Of a stretch of DNA of 64,000 bases, positions 1 to 13,100 are shown in pieces (the first letter of the stretch is position 1; each line of letters starts with the position of its first letter). Both the position numbers and the translations under genes were made by a program. The stretch is from Siphonodentalium dalli (lineage: Eukaryota > Mollusca > Scaphopoda > Gadilida > Siphonodentaliidae), in the NCBI GenBank assembly GCA_032622095.1, contig CP136069.1, positions 154,989,043 to 155,053,042 on the forward strand. The letters run 5' to 3'. The notes under the pieces are model-generated. The model did no database searches. It was not told the DNA's origin and was given only the letters and a program-made list of their open reading frames with translations.

Positions 1-110
1 CCTCGCATATATAAGAGAATGCACTGGCTTACAAGATCAAGGTAAATATTGTTAGGCCAATGCATTCTCTCATATGTACGAGGCTCCCTATAAGAGAATG
101 CATAGGCACA
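1..110. repeat. Truncated hairpin core of the TTAA MITE family
   Basis: Two diverged hairpins with the CGCATATATAAGAGAATGCA core, without flanking TTAA ends; the left side is cut by the window. 111-339 holds only AT-rich sequence in which I see nothing. Confidence 0.7.
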
Positions 111-339
111 TGATTTTCACCAAAAAAAAATGAAGTTCCAGTAATCACAATATTGCAAAAACAATATTAAGAGAGGAATTACATGATTAAATATATGAAC
201 ATATTATATCAACAAAATGAGTTTATGATTGATCTATATAAGTACTGAATAATTAAAATATACAACAGCTCTCTCCTTTTGAATTGAGTTTGCACCTCTA
301 ACAATGTAAATTTTGTTGAATTATGTTGTGCATTGGCGC

Positions 340-739
340 TTAACCCTTTACCCAACAAATCGGCCAAAACCGACCAAATAAAGCTTCAACAGCCTAAAAT
401 ATCTTCGGTCTGTCTCAATAGAACCATACAAATATGGATATCATTGGAACCGGCTCCTTGACCACATTGTGATAGTTACAGTTATGCCCTGTGCCAATGC
501 ATTCTCTTATATATGCGAGTCGACCATAGGTCGCCTCGCATATATAAGAGAATGCATTGGCCTAAATAAAATCTTTTTTTAACACTTTTTACCATTTTTT
601 CTTACATTCTTTAACAATTTTATAATTTTTAATGTGTTAAGCCAATGCATTCTCTTATATATGCGAGGCGACCTATGGTCGACTCGCATATATAAGAGAA
701 TGCATTGGCACCGGGCCCTTCTGTTGGGTAAAGGGTTAA
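340..739. mobile_element. piggyBac-like MITE, copy 1
   Basis: Termini TTAACCCTTTACCCAACA and TGTTGGGTAAAGGGTTAA. The interior holds two hairpins with the AATGCATTCTCTTATATATG core separated by an AT-rich spacer, plus a one-sided unique arm (CTTCAACAGCCTAAAATATC). Length about 400 bp. TTAA plus CCC at the terminus fits the piggyBac superfamily. 740-982 shows nothing. Confidence 0.9.
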
Positions 740-982
740 AGGACATGAGATAGCCATTGTTCTTAGAACTTCATCGCATGTTAAAACCTTTATTATGTAA
801 ACATTACTGTTACAGTGCCAGCCATTCTATCTACTAACAGTTGAGCAAATTCTAATTAAATCATGAATGTTTATATTATAAAAGGTCAGAGCAATGGAAA
901 ATATGCCAGAAGCCCAGATTTTTAACTAAAACAATTCATTCACAATTGTATTGTGCGATGTTTGTTGAAAAAATGACTTTCA

Positions 983-2450
983 TTAACTCTTTCGCTGCCA
1001 CCTGCCACCACAGACATACCCCCCAGTGCCACGCATCCTGTACATATATCCATGTATTTCAGGTATATATGGGTAATACATTATATCTCAAGCAGTTTCT
1101 AATATAATTAGTTGAAACTTCACATGTATATAGACATAGGTATATCCTGTCGAATGCCGCCGTGGACACGCCCACCAAGGTCACGTGACATTGGCGGCCA
1201 TCTTGGATTAGTGGCTATTTGCCGGTATATGTACAGTTTGTGTGGGTATGCATGGGTGTGTTGTTTGTTTTCTAATTTTCAACCCAATTATACGATGTCC
1301 AACAGTAAGGTACACGGGAGTAACATATATGAACATACTTTGGACATAAAATAGGTCACGTGACCTTGGCGTCCATCTTGGATTTATGCAAGTTGCCACC
1401 TATTTGTAGCAAAATGGGATACAATGGCGCACTTTGTTGAGTTCGTGCTTTTGTTGCTTGAATATTCCCTGATAGGTACAATTCCAAATATAGATATATA
1501 TATATAACCATGCATACCCACATGTATATATACCTGCAGGGGGACATATGACACTGTTCCGCCCCTTATAAGTCACGTGATCTTGACGGCCATCTTGAAT
1601 TTCAGGAAAATTGGTTTTCACGATGATTTATGTGAATTATATGGGTTACGCGGGCGTACGCATGGTCAACTCACCAGCATAATTAATTTAGTTGCCTGGT
1701 ATCACCACTGGAAAACGATACAATAGACAAGGGTTGTTCAAAACCAGTAAAGGTGTATTATAAGAAAACAACATTTGAAAATAATCCATTCTGGAAAGGA
1801 AAGTTTTGGCAAATTTTGCTACAAATAGGTGGCAACTTGCATAAATCCAAGATGGACGCCAAGTTAACGTGACCTATTTTATGTCCAAAGTATGTTCATA
1901 TATGTTACTCCCGTGTACCTTACTGTTGGACATCGTATAATTGGGTTGAAAATTAGAAAACAAACAACACACCCATGCATACCCACACAAACTGTACATA
2001 TACCGGCAAATAGCCACTAATCCAAGATGGCCGCCAATGTCACGTGACCTTGGTGGGCGTGTCCACGGCGGCATTCGACAGGATATACCTATGTCTATAT
2101 ACATGTGAAGTTTCAACTAATTATATTAGAAACTGCTTGAGATATAATGTATTACCCATATATACCTGAAATACATGGATATATGTACAGGATGCGTGGC
2201 ACTGGGGGGTATATTCCGGCTCTGACTGTACTCCCATAACGTCAGAAATAGCATTACCTTGATGACGTTGTCGCTTTAAATTGTTCGCGCGCAACAGTAC
2301 TACAGATAGAATCATTGTACACTATCAAACATGCCGGAAAGAATAGAGTTATATCCCATACATTAGACTACATACCAAATTCGCAAAAATGCGCGATTGG
2401 CAGTGACACGGGAGTTCGCATTTATGCGCGTTTGGCAGTGAAAGAGTTAA
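983..2450. mobile_element. TTAA-flanked foldback element with near-identical arms of about 0.4 kb
   Basis: Termini TTAACTCTTTCGCTGCCA and TGGCAGTGAAAGAGTTAA. Inside, 1018-1413 and 1817-2210 are inverted copies that agree almost base for base, so the two strands encode the same 80-residue open frame (1112-1354 plus, 1874-2116 minus). The frame has no recognisable domain and is likely a by-product. TTAA at both ends fits the piggyBac-type target. Several CACGTGAC motifs occur within the arms. Confidence 0.85.
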
Positions 2451-2700
2451 AGGTACTCAATCCGATCAGACGCTCCTAAATTACTATTTCTTTGGCTTCG
2501 GGGGTAAAAAATATTTGATTCGAGTCGAGGAACCCAAACATCAAAGCTCAGAGTGATCAGATATTGATTTTTGAAGTGTCTTAATTTCTCGAGATGTGGC
2601 CCAGAAAACACGTGTTTAAATGGACAAATTGTGGATGAAGATGGATAACTCTAAAATCAAGTGGTTATTATTACCATCTGAATGGATTGAGTACCTTTAA
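2447..2700. mobile_element. Short TTAAAGGTACTCAATCC inverted-repeat element
   Basis: Begins TTAAAGGTACTCAATCC and ends GGATTGAGTACCTTTAA, abutting and sharing the TTAA of the preceding foldback element. The interior (CTTTGGCTTCGGGGGTAAA, GATATTGATTTTTGAA) recurs at 33640-34131 and 40470-40925, so it is a dispersed family. Confidence 0.75.
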
Positions 2701-2891
2701 TGTTTACATAAATATGGTTTCAACATGCAAAATCTTGTCAGTGGAGAGTTATAAATAATAACAATGAGAATAAAGTGTCTCTTTTTTTCCCATGTTCTTC
2801 AAAGTGATCATGGATTTACAAACAATTTTGATTTTTCACATTTATCTATTGCAAATGCCTAATGTCTTTTTAATTAAAATAGACAATACCA

Positions 2892-2932
2892 CAAGCCTTG
2901 AAATAGTGTGTCTCATTTATAGAATGAGGGAT
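2892..2932. repeat. CAAGCCT-family MITE terminus
   Basis: CAAGCCTTGAAATAGTGTGT plus an AGAATGAGGG remnant directly beside the hAT element at 2941. Confidence 0.65.
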
Positions 2933-2940
2933 AACTGCAC

Positions 2941-3777
2941 CAGGGGTGGCGCCAGGATTTCCCCGACGGAGGGGCTATGGTCCCCGACAGGGGGGCTAGA
3001 CCGGTGACCGAAGGTCATCGGCGGCTGCCGAAGGCAGCCCCGGGGAGAGCGCGAGAGGGGTGTCCCCTCTCAAACGGGGGGTTTGGGGGACCTCCCCCAC
3101 GAAAATTTTGAAAATACATAGCCTGAGATCGATTCTGTAGTGTTCTGGTGTCAACATACACACTGTTCTAGGGGATCATAATTGTCACTTTTACTTGAGT
3201 ATTTGGAAAAAAAAATCAGCATATACAATAGTAATGACAATATGAAATTGATCTTAAGTTAACCTTTGATCATTTCGAGCATTTCTGAATTTTATGACGT
3301 CATTGTCAAATAATATTTGGTCTTTTGTTTGACACCCATTACAGGGCTGTTTTTTCGGCGACGCATAGGGAACGGGAAAAGGGAAGATTCGGCAGTGTGA
3401 GTCTGTGTGGAATTTGTAATACATGTAACACGACACACACGAGGATGGTGACGGCATCTATGACACCCTAACCCTATAGTTCCATGCACGAATTTAATAA
3501 GTATACGATATGACTCACGGTAGTCTCACGAGTGACTCGTGTCGAGTCTGTCGGACTAAAAATAGAACTCTGGTAATGTGATTCATTAACTCTGCACGCC
3601 CACGTCGATTTGTTAATCACCAGTGCACGTGTTTCGAGTCGCGGATTTTCCAATGTTTATCGTCTTTGCATAATTTTATCTCCCCGACGAATTTGGCAGA
3701 TATCCCCGACGGGGGGGCTGACCATCCCCGACGGGGGGGCTGTAGCCCCCCCTGACCCCCCCTTGGCGCCACCCCTG
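2941..3777. mobile_element. hAT-type non-autonomous element with perfect 8-bp target duplication
   Basis: Ends CAGGGGTGGCGCC and GGCGCCACCCCTG are inverted repeats, flanked on both sides by AACTGCAC (2933-2940 and 3778-3785). Element length is 837 bp. It carries a GC-rich block with repeated CCCCGACGGGG motifs near both ends and no transposase frame. The 8-bp duplication and CAGGGGTGG end are classic hAT. It lies beyond the ABCA stop codon, possibly in the 3' UTR. Confidence 0.93.
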
Positions 3778-4001
3778 AACTGCACTAAAAGAAAGTCTGA
3801 CCAAGCTCATAATCGCTGTAGCACAGGTTGCCATGTGTTCATGGACAGAGGAAATGACAGACACGCTGATTCCAATATACCCATCCCCAACTTAGTTGCA
3901 GATGGTATAATTAGAGAACAAAAAGCACCCCATTGGCCTCTGTTTACTGACAAATGTTTACAAACAAACAACCAACTCATCACATAGCAAGTTATCACAG
4001 A

Positions 4002-4156
4002 TCAAGCAATTGATGTGAGATTCGATGATTTCTTCAGATCAATTTGGAATGTTGAGGTTCGTGGTGCCGACGCCTGGATGAGACCAACAGTGCTTCCTCT
4101 AATGCTCTCCTCATCTTCATCAGGCAGCACATCTCCGAAACTGCTTTGTCTTGAAA
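4002..4156 (-). CDS. ABCA1-like: ABCA terminal coding exon
   Basis: 155 nt. Acceptor cttatttcAG; the first two bases complete a Phe codon with exon 15, and the frame then reads [20 protein letters not shown] to a TGA at 4004-4002 after 50 complete codons. The tail is rich in Ser, Thr and acidic residues, unlike any domain I know. It is assigned because the splice phase fits exactly and it is the first clean acceptor-bounded exon after exon 15. The other two frames stop after 12 and 34 codons. The 3' UTR continues left; no convincing polyadenylation signal was identified. Confidence 0.8.
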
Positions 4157-7100
4157 CTGAAATAAGAAATTAATCACTATAACTTTTGTAGCCTGTCATC
4201 AGTTGGCCATAAATTGCCAAAAAATTCTAGAATCTATCTACTAGTATATGAAACCCTAGTCCGAGATCGCGCGCATAGCCTTCTTATGACACGAGTTACG
4301 CCCAATCTGTGGCGGGAATCTGTGGTGTATTTTACTCGATTTACCTAACAAAGCAATACATGATGCTATATTTGTCGGAAAGAGTGACATCTTATGGTCA
4401 GAATGGTGTATAATAATCTAACTTTAATGTTAAATTACACATAGAATATTCCGGTTGATTGCCACAAACATCGTTGTTTTTTCTGTTTGTTTACTTAAAG
4501 GATTACAATGCTCATGAAACAACAAAACTTTATCGGAAAGCCACCCCTATTGTGATCACAATAATCCAAGTCCCATAAAAATCGCGTAATAAATAAGCCG
4601 AGAAATAAATAAATAATACCGCCACCGGTTGTCGGCTATCTCCGTTGCAAAACCTCGCATGACGTCAAGCGAGGTAAACTAATTAAAAACACGGAATCGG
4701 AGTCGGAGTTAATTGTGTCTACCTATATGACGATGGAAAATCCGGAATAGACATCAGCGCGTGAGCGTGATGGAATTACTGCAGGGCATATCAATAGCAT
4801 TGTGTGCACGTGGTTAATTGTCATCGCGCGGTGAGTTTTATTCACTTGTGATTTGTCTTAAGCGCTGTTTGGAAAGTTATTGTTTTGACAAAAAAACTAT
4901 AGAAGGCCGATTGAGCGGGGTAGGTAACACTTTTGTGTCAAAAATAAAGCTTATAAAAACACGAGCAGGCATGTGAACTCTATTCGGGCGCGTGTTCACG
5001 ATGTTGCTTTAACTTTTTCGTATATATGCCCCGAGTGTCCCGTATTTACAATCATTCATTCGTAACAATGCCATATAAATGCAGTGTTTTCGGCTGTGGC
5101 CGGTCTAGTGACTCTCAGTTAGGTATAATGCTGTATTCATTTCCAAACGATTTTCGTTTACGTGCCATTTGGCGGGATTTCTGTGGGAAACCCGTTGCGC
5201 AAAATCAGAAACCGATTACACATACCAAATAAAGAGCGTTTAATTTGACAAGTCAGTCGTGGTTACGAATACATACAATTGCAGTTAAAGTGGAGAGTAT
5301 GTTGAATAATTCACAATAACAACTATTCTAAGTCGATTCCCCATTTCCTTCACCATGGCTCAATAAAGAGCGTTCCATGTTAAGAGTTTTCTGAATATGG
5401 TACGAATAAAAAGAGTTTAATAAAGCGGAAATATGACTTGGAAGGATATATAAAGCATGCATATCGGAAGTTCGTGTACATGTATTGACCTGTATTGGTG
5501 TAATCAGTAAAAACAATCACGATGACAACTGTTCTAAGTCCAGTCCCTTTACATTGACGCAATAAAGAGCGTTCACTACTACGATATATTGCGAATAAAG
5601 AACGCTTGTATATGTGCTTACATATTAAACCGGATTATTATCCCTCCTTCAAAAAGTGTTATATATGATTGGATGTTTAAACGAACCACGGCGAACGTTT
5701 ATATATTTTTATGATACTATTGTTATGCGTAATTGACACATAGAGGTCGAGTTATGACCTGCATATTCAATAGACTGTATCGCTAGAGTGTTAATTTTAT
5801 AGGCCAATAACCACGCATAAACGCAGTGTTTATATAGATAAATGCGCGCAAAACTGAATAATATACGGGCATGGCTTTATAGTAACAACACATCGCGATA
5901 CATATAATAATAATAACACGATAAAGACATTTAATTACGAGAACGGCGATGTTTTGCATTCGTAGTGTGATAACGCGACAATTTTCAAAGGACGCGATCG
6001 ACTACATGCAAACTTAAAATACTGCCGTAGCGTATCTATGCGTTGTCGGTGGGTTACCACGTGATCGATCACGTGCTATGCTTCTGTTTACATGTGACAA
6101 TCACGTGATCGGGCCGATGATCACGTGACTTCGTCTACAACAAAATCTTCGGCTAACTTCGGAATTTTTTTATAATCGTTATAAAAATAACGAATGGCGG
6201 CCAAATATTAGATTATATGCGCCCAATGGGCATTATATATATATATTATCGGTATATTGAAAGAAAATATAATTGTTTTTTCAGCACCCTATTCCTTTAA
6301 CTGAAAGCCGAACTCAGGTTCCGAAGAACTTCGGCATTGTCCGGTGTTTGTTCTGAGTATTCTAGTTTCCGTTTCTATATATAGCGCGGGGGTTTTCCGA
6401 ACAAAATGGTGAAAACCGATCGCCGCAAAGTCCAGTTTCCAATGTGCTTTGAGAACAATTCCCGCACTAAAAACTTAATGACATAATGGAGGATCAGAAA
6501 GGTAGTTTTGTTGACAATTTTCGCAAGCAACTTGTCAAAATTGGAGCAAATTAGAACTCTTGTGTCTGACTTGCCATGCGTGTGATTTTCATCCATGTGC
6601 ATTTTGACTTTTGTGTTGATAAAATAATCGGAGAACCGAATCACACAGTTTCGAAATATAGTTCTTCCGTTTTAGTGGGACTTTTCAAACTTAAGGTTAA
6701 AAATTTATACAAATTTTGTTTGATTTTTTGTGTGCTTAACAAGAGCCGTATATTGCTCTGTTCTCTTAGTATATATCTTAATTTCGCTGAAGTCCACCAA
6801 ATGTGGGAAATGTAGCACCATATTATTTATTCTAATGTTCGTTGTGTTTACACTGTTTTAAACTTTGAGAGGGTTGTAATTCCCCGTAATTTATTTAATG
6901 TATTACATTTATATCTTCAATGTTTAATTAATCTATTTATTTTTTATTTATTGACACACATAATTACGATTACAATGGAGAATTCATCGTAATTTGCGTT
7001 GTCAGTCGAAAATCTACGGAATATTTTCAACGGAAAATGCCGAACACAGTTCGCGAGGTCAACTGAGTTCGCATACTTTTAAAAATTTGTAAACATTGCG

Positions 7101-10100
7101 GTAAATGTCTCTTTTCGCATTAAATTACCGCTTTCAATTCACAACTGATGTGGGTTTCAGATCAAATAGCATGTCTTCTGCGGAAAATATCCGTTTATTG
7201 TCGCAATTGTGATATTTTATTTCATATAATTGTGGTTTTATTTGAGCGGGTCACTAACGCTTAAGTCGTGTCATAGGAATGCATGGGCCTGGAACTCGGA
7301 CTAAAGACCGGCACCTCCATCCCAATATCTTAGCCGGCTTTAGTACGAGAAGACTTGGACTAATGAAACCCAAGTGTTTGTGTTAGTTTCTGTCTGTAAC
7401 TCTGTCACTATTTTTGCGAATTTAAAAATATATGACGCTCATGTCCCATTACGCCTAATTTTGACCATTTCGATACAGATACAGATTGAACAGACAGGTT
7501 TCCTGGTTGAGATTTCGAACTCATTATAAATTGGTAACTATTGTTTAATAATGCGTTAGAGACCTTTCGCAAAATCACGATTATGATTATGGATATGGAT
7601 AATATCCTGCCAGTATATGGCCAGAAATTTGATCTTTACGCATGGGGTTCTTATGGGAGACAAAATATACCCTACACAGTTTAATTATGTGCAGATGTCA
7701 TTTCAGGAAGCTCCAGTCATGGAAGTGTTAGTACCATAGTTACCATATTTATGCTTATGAACTTACAGGATCCATCGTAGAGACTCGCTGATTCAGCAAT
7801 ATCAGCTGGAAGCTTGTTCTCTTCATCTTCATCCAGCTGATCAGTCTGCAGCTTAGCAAAATTAATAAACACCTGAAACAGAGGTCAAGGGCCAAAGGTT
7901 ATAGAATACAAGCCAAGTGGCAGAATATCTGTCTGAAGACTTGTGAAACCAATATATATATATAGGAGAATAGTACTCAAGCAGATGAATTGTTAACATT
8001 TTAAAATTGCTTTAAATCACTATTATGTGGCATTTTCGCATTATATCACCGCATTATATCACCGCTATATGTGACCACACATTGCTATTCAACAGGTTTC
8101 AGACATATACAGCTGATAACTGTTGCCACAGTTGAGGGCGAATTGCATCTGAAGAAAACATGGGTTATGCAATCTAGTAGTAGTTACTATCATAGTACAC
8201 ATATATCTACCAAGATGAATGTGGAATGTTTGCACAAGACCTCTGGGCTTTCCGTGGCTACAAACAGTGGACTGACTCATACAAGTGAATCCGGATTGTT
8301 TTCGATTGATAATAATCGCAGACTGGGTCACTTTTCTCATTGCTCTCTCTCTCTCTCCTCTCTCATTAGCTACTGATCATTCAAAATGTGGAGTGTGCAC
8401 ATACATGTCACCTTGATTCAGTTCCGTGACATGATTCCAGGTTATTTGAAGCAATTTATTTAGTCATACAAAGAGTAAATTCCAAGATGGCCACTGGCGG
8501 CCATGTTTTTCAACGAATTTCGTTCAAAATAGGAGGCTCCCATCTAGAGATCACCCTGAAGATCCATATGAAGTCTGGTGATCATCAGATGGGAGCTGTG
8601 GTCTGACTTATAGTGTCTCGTCTTAAAACGACGGCAATGTTGGATGCCATCTTGTCGTGTGTAGATGGCCACTTATTTTTTGTGTTAACATTGCTTAAAG
8701 TCATTAGCTTCACTCCCGGTGGGTATATATTTCATGTCAGACAGAACTGTATCCGATATACCATAAGAAAGGTCATAAAAATCTAGAAATAAAACCCCAA
8801 GGTTGCATATTATTGATGCGGTATTCGCCCCGTATTAAATTGTTGAAAACTGCGGTCAGAGTAAGAAATCTTCTCAGATACAACCACATTTTTGGCGCGA
8901 ATCATCGCATGGAGGTCATGGAATTATATTCGGAAGAAATCGGAACCGTCCGAAAAACGACGATCAGCTGGCACGCACGGTTGACAGAACAGCCAAAACA
9001 ATAGCCGGCATGTCGATAACCGAAAGTAGATTCAACAAAACACAAACTAGATAATGTGATTATGTCTTGATTTTTGCATCGATATCTCATGTTTTCTAAT
9101 TGAAATGTTGAGAATTAATTGGCAACTAACAAAGTGTACACACTGTGTATATGTTATATATGGATTGTTTGCAAATTTAGGCGCGAATGGGTATTCACAG
9201 CATGCAAAATACGATTGGCAGACCTCCGAACCGATCAGCTGATCCAGGTCGTCATGCTTCTCATCGATTGAAAATAAACAAATCGGGGTATTCCTGCCCT
9301 TCTTATCAAACGTCAACACATTTGGTCGAATTTAAGATGAAGTTATCTGCAATGGCATTATTGACTTCTGTAAATGGAAATTATTAGCAATATTTCAAAC
9401 GCAGAGAGTGCATGAACCACCGATCGATCTATAAATTATAATAGCCCAATCGGGCTGAACTAGATTGATTGGTCTTCCTGGCATAGTGGTTGCTGCTGTA
9501 AGAGAGGGAACTCTAAATTTCTTAAATATAAAAATTTTGTTTGTTTTCAGATTTGTACAAGTTTATAATGAATATTACTAGAAATTTTTATTTTCATTGT
9601 CTTTCATTAGTTTCAAAATAAATGAGAATTTTTTTTAATTGGTAGAAACAGCTGGTCGAAAGAACAATTTAGAGTACTCCCCTTATCCCAGATTCACTTT
9701 ATAGTAGCTAATTACTCTTAAGCATAAATTATTTATGCTTAAGCATAATTAACTTACGATAAGCGTAATACATTTGAATTACGCTTAAGTGTAATTGGGT
9801 TCATCAGCTATCTCACCTCTATGGGAGGAAGCCAAATTAACATTTAATTAATAATTGAGCTAAAGCCCCCCCCCCCCAATCAAGGAATCTCTAATTACAC
9901 TTAAGTGCAATATGAATATTTCTTATCGCGCTTAAGTGCAATAAGAAGATTCCTTATTGCGCTTAGAGATTCCTTATTGCGCTTAAGTGCAATTCGATAT
10001 TCCTTTTTGTGCTAAAGTGCAATAAGATATTCCTTATTGTGCTAAGCGCAATTAGATATTTCCTTATTGAACTTAATCGCAATTATATCTTCCCTTATTA

Positions 10101-13100
10101 TATCGCTTAAGCTCAATTATATCGCTTAAGCTCTATTATTTATTAAATGTTAATTTGGCTCCCCATATACCTCATGTATATTGGTATAACCTGATGTAGG
10201 TTACTGGCATTAGTAATGCGGTTGCATCCATTTCAGCTTGAGGGGAGTTCAATGAGAGTGTATATGAATTACGTTTAAGCGTACTTCATTTACGCTTAAG
10301 CGCGGAACTCATTTACACTTAAGCATAATTAATATGAATAATGGGGGAGTCTAAACTGATGTTTGATTGATGTCTTATTGCCAGAGTAAATTTGAGTTTA
10401 GAGGAAATCGCATGGGAGACAGCCTTTTCAAATATATTATTTATTAGTGTAAATCAATTGCGCTCAAGCGCAAAAAATATGTGTCTAATAATATATTTGC
10501 GCTTTAGCATAAAATTGCCATAAATGTGATCTATTATATGGGAGGCCCTTTTCACATTTATTATTTATTTACGCTTAAGCGCAAATAACCTCTATCATTT
10601 GCAATTAAGCAAATAGATCATATTTGCGCTTAAGCGCAAATCATTTGCACTTAAGCGCAAATAAAAATCAATATGCATTGATCCCCCCTGAATTAATTTT
10701 ACATGGCACAGGCCTAATCACATCACTAAAGTTGATATAGCCCCACCATATGAGGGAAACAATCCCCCAGAAACCCCAAGATCTGTTTTATGACCATGGA
10801 AATGATATAGATCTGTGTAGGATATGTCTCTTTTATAAAATATACTATATCTCTGGGATGGCGACACAAATTCTTGGGGACAGGGATGCTGATATTATGA
10901 AAATAGGGGTTTTTCCCCAACTTCAAGTCAATGAGTACACCATATGAGGGAAGCAAACCCCAGTAACCCCTAATTCCCTATTTATGGCCATGGAAATGGT
11001 ATATATCTGTGCAGGAGATAATAAAATATACATGAGCTCTGGGAGTGAGGCACCAAATCTTGGGACACCAGGGACAGAGATGCTGATATGCATATGGAAA
11101 TATGTTTTTTCTTCAACTTCGAGTCTGTATGGGGCTATTACTATGGGCCCATGCTAATATAATATGAGATGGACTCAATCATTCACATCAGAGGGATGTA
11201 ATGGAGTGTTAGGTATTTGCGCTTAAGCGCAAATAAATTGATAGACACATATTTGTGTTTAAGCGCAAATGATTTACGCTTAAGCACAAATATTTGCGCT
11301 TAAGCGCAAATAAATAATAAATGTGAAAAGGGCCTCCCATACTATTTCCGCTAAAGCGCATATGATTTGTATTTAAGTATAAATGATTTGCTCTTAAGTG
11401 CAAATGATTTACACTTAAGTGTAAATGATTTGCGATTAAGCAGAATCAGAATAAATGTGAAAACGGCTTCTCGTATAATCGCTTAAGCATAATTCATTTA
11501 TGATTAAGTGTAATTAATCTATCAATGAAAATAAATGACCAGTGAGCTTAAGCGTAAATCAATTACGCTTAAGCACACTTTAATCAATTACGCTTAAGCA
11601 CACTAGTCATAATTCTATTACTCATAGGAGTAATGCTTTATCTACATCATACGGTTAAGCGTAAGTGAAGTACGCTTTATATGTGTGCATTACACCTGAG
11701 TGTAATACATTACGCTTAATTGTAATTCACTTACGCTAAAGTGCAATTAGCTAATACATGTGAAAAAGGCTTTCCATTATAGTTATCATCCATCAGAATG
11801 AATAGTGCTTACTAAAGCTTGACAACAGAATTTGCCATTAAAAACATTTCATGGCCAATGAGCTAACAAATGTTCTGTACTGGCATATTGAATACCAATT
11901 ATTTGTACTATTGTACAGGTATAATGTAATTAAACAGTTTTGAGTTACAAAAGTAAGACAACTCTTTCTGCACGGTACTGTGCTTGCGGCCAGATTGATT
12001 CGGTCAATGCGCTTACAATTTTCTATAAATAGTAACATTTTGGAATTATTACCTCTCGATCACTGTTCGATTATAATCTTTGCCACTAACTCGGCCAATG
12101 TTCTTCCGTTTGTGATTTCACGCAACAATTCCCTTTCTATTCCTTCCCTGTCGAATTGACTACCGATTGCGATGTCAATTTGTTTTTCGCTTTAATATTC
12201 TAATGTGCATGACGCTATTCCAGCGAACGGTCATCCTCCCTAGAAGCCATTTCTGAGAACGAAACCCGATTCAATCCCAATCGAGTCGGAAGTGCTCGGG
12301 CATTTCCGTGACTGCACAAGACAACGCATCGGTTTGTTTTTTCGTGTTATTATGGTGAGATTAATCGGGACGATTGATGAAATATAAATAGTTAGCCGAA
12401 TGGCCGTATAATGTGTACAAACTGACTTCAGGATGGGGGGTTTCGTGTATCTGAGTTATTTTATTCACTCTTCCCACAGAATGACGCAGGGAACTCAATT
12501 GTGAGGTTCAATTTACGTTTCACATCACTTTAAAATTTGAGGGACATAACAAGTAAATGAGTGGGGTGAAGTCAACTCCTGTGGTCATGGGTGCAGGGTA
12601 CTCGATCATATCCCAGACTATTATATATGAGTTTTCATCGTCGTTGCATGAACGTTTGACCTCTGGTGACATCATCAATGAAAAAGTCACATGTTTTGTG
12701 CTATCAGTAGATAGATTATTTAAATACCTACAAAATTAAACTTAATTACAAAATCACATGTTAAAATCCAATCACAATGACATCACTCATATGGGATATC
12801 AGTTTCCCCCACCCCATCATAATCGGAAAAAAATGGTAACCAATAAGGCTAAATTTTTACCCAGTAGGTACAATAGGACCCAAAATATTTGTTGTTAACA
12901 TCGTTTTTCCTTGTCAGTACATAGTAGGGTACATGAAAATACCAAAGAAGTTAAGTAGTGTGGGGGGGGGGTGCATGAGGGTTTCTACCAGCTCATGGAC
13001 TAATAAAATTTGGCAAACTTTATGTTACATGAAAACAAGAGGTGTGCACTCGAGTGCTAGCATACCCCCTGTGGCAAATTCAACCCGCATTATCTGTAAA

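Noticed and set aside
1112-1354. 80-residue open frame, also found identically at 1874-2116 on the other strand
   Set aside because: Both copies lie in the inverted arms of one foldback element; no domain, no codon-use evidence. The duplicate is a result of the inverted repeat.
8813-9004. Basic 63-codon plus-strand frame
   Set aside because: No family resemblance and no flanking signals; length is within chance for this sequence.
9714-11755. Bacterial-type operator or terminator series
   Set aside because: A palindrome field in a eukaryotic intron with no genes to regulate nearby; no T-tracts follow the symmetrical units.
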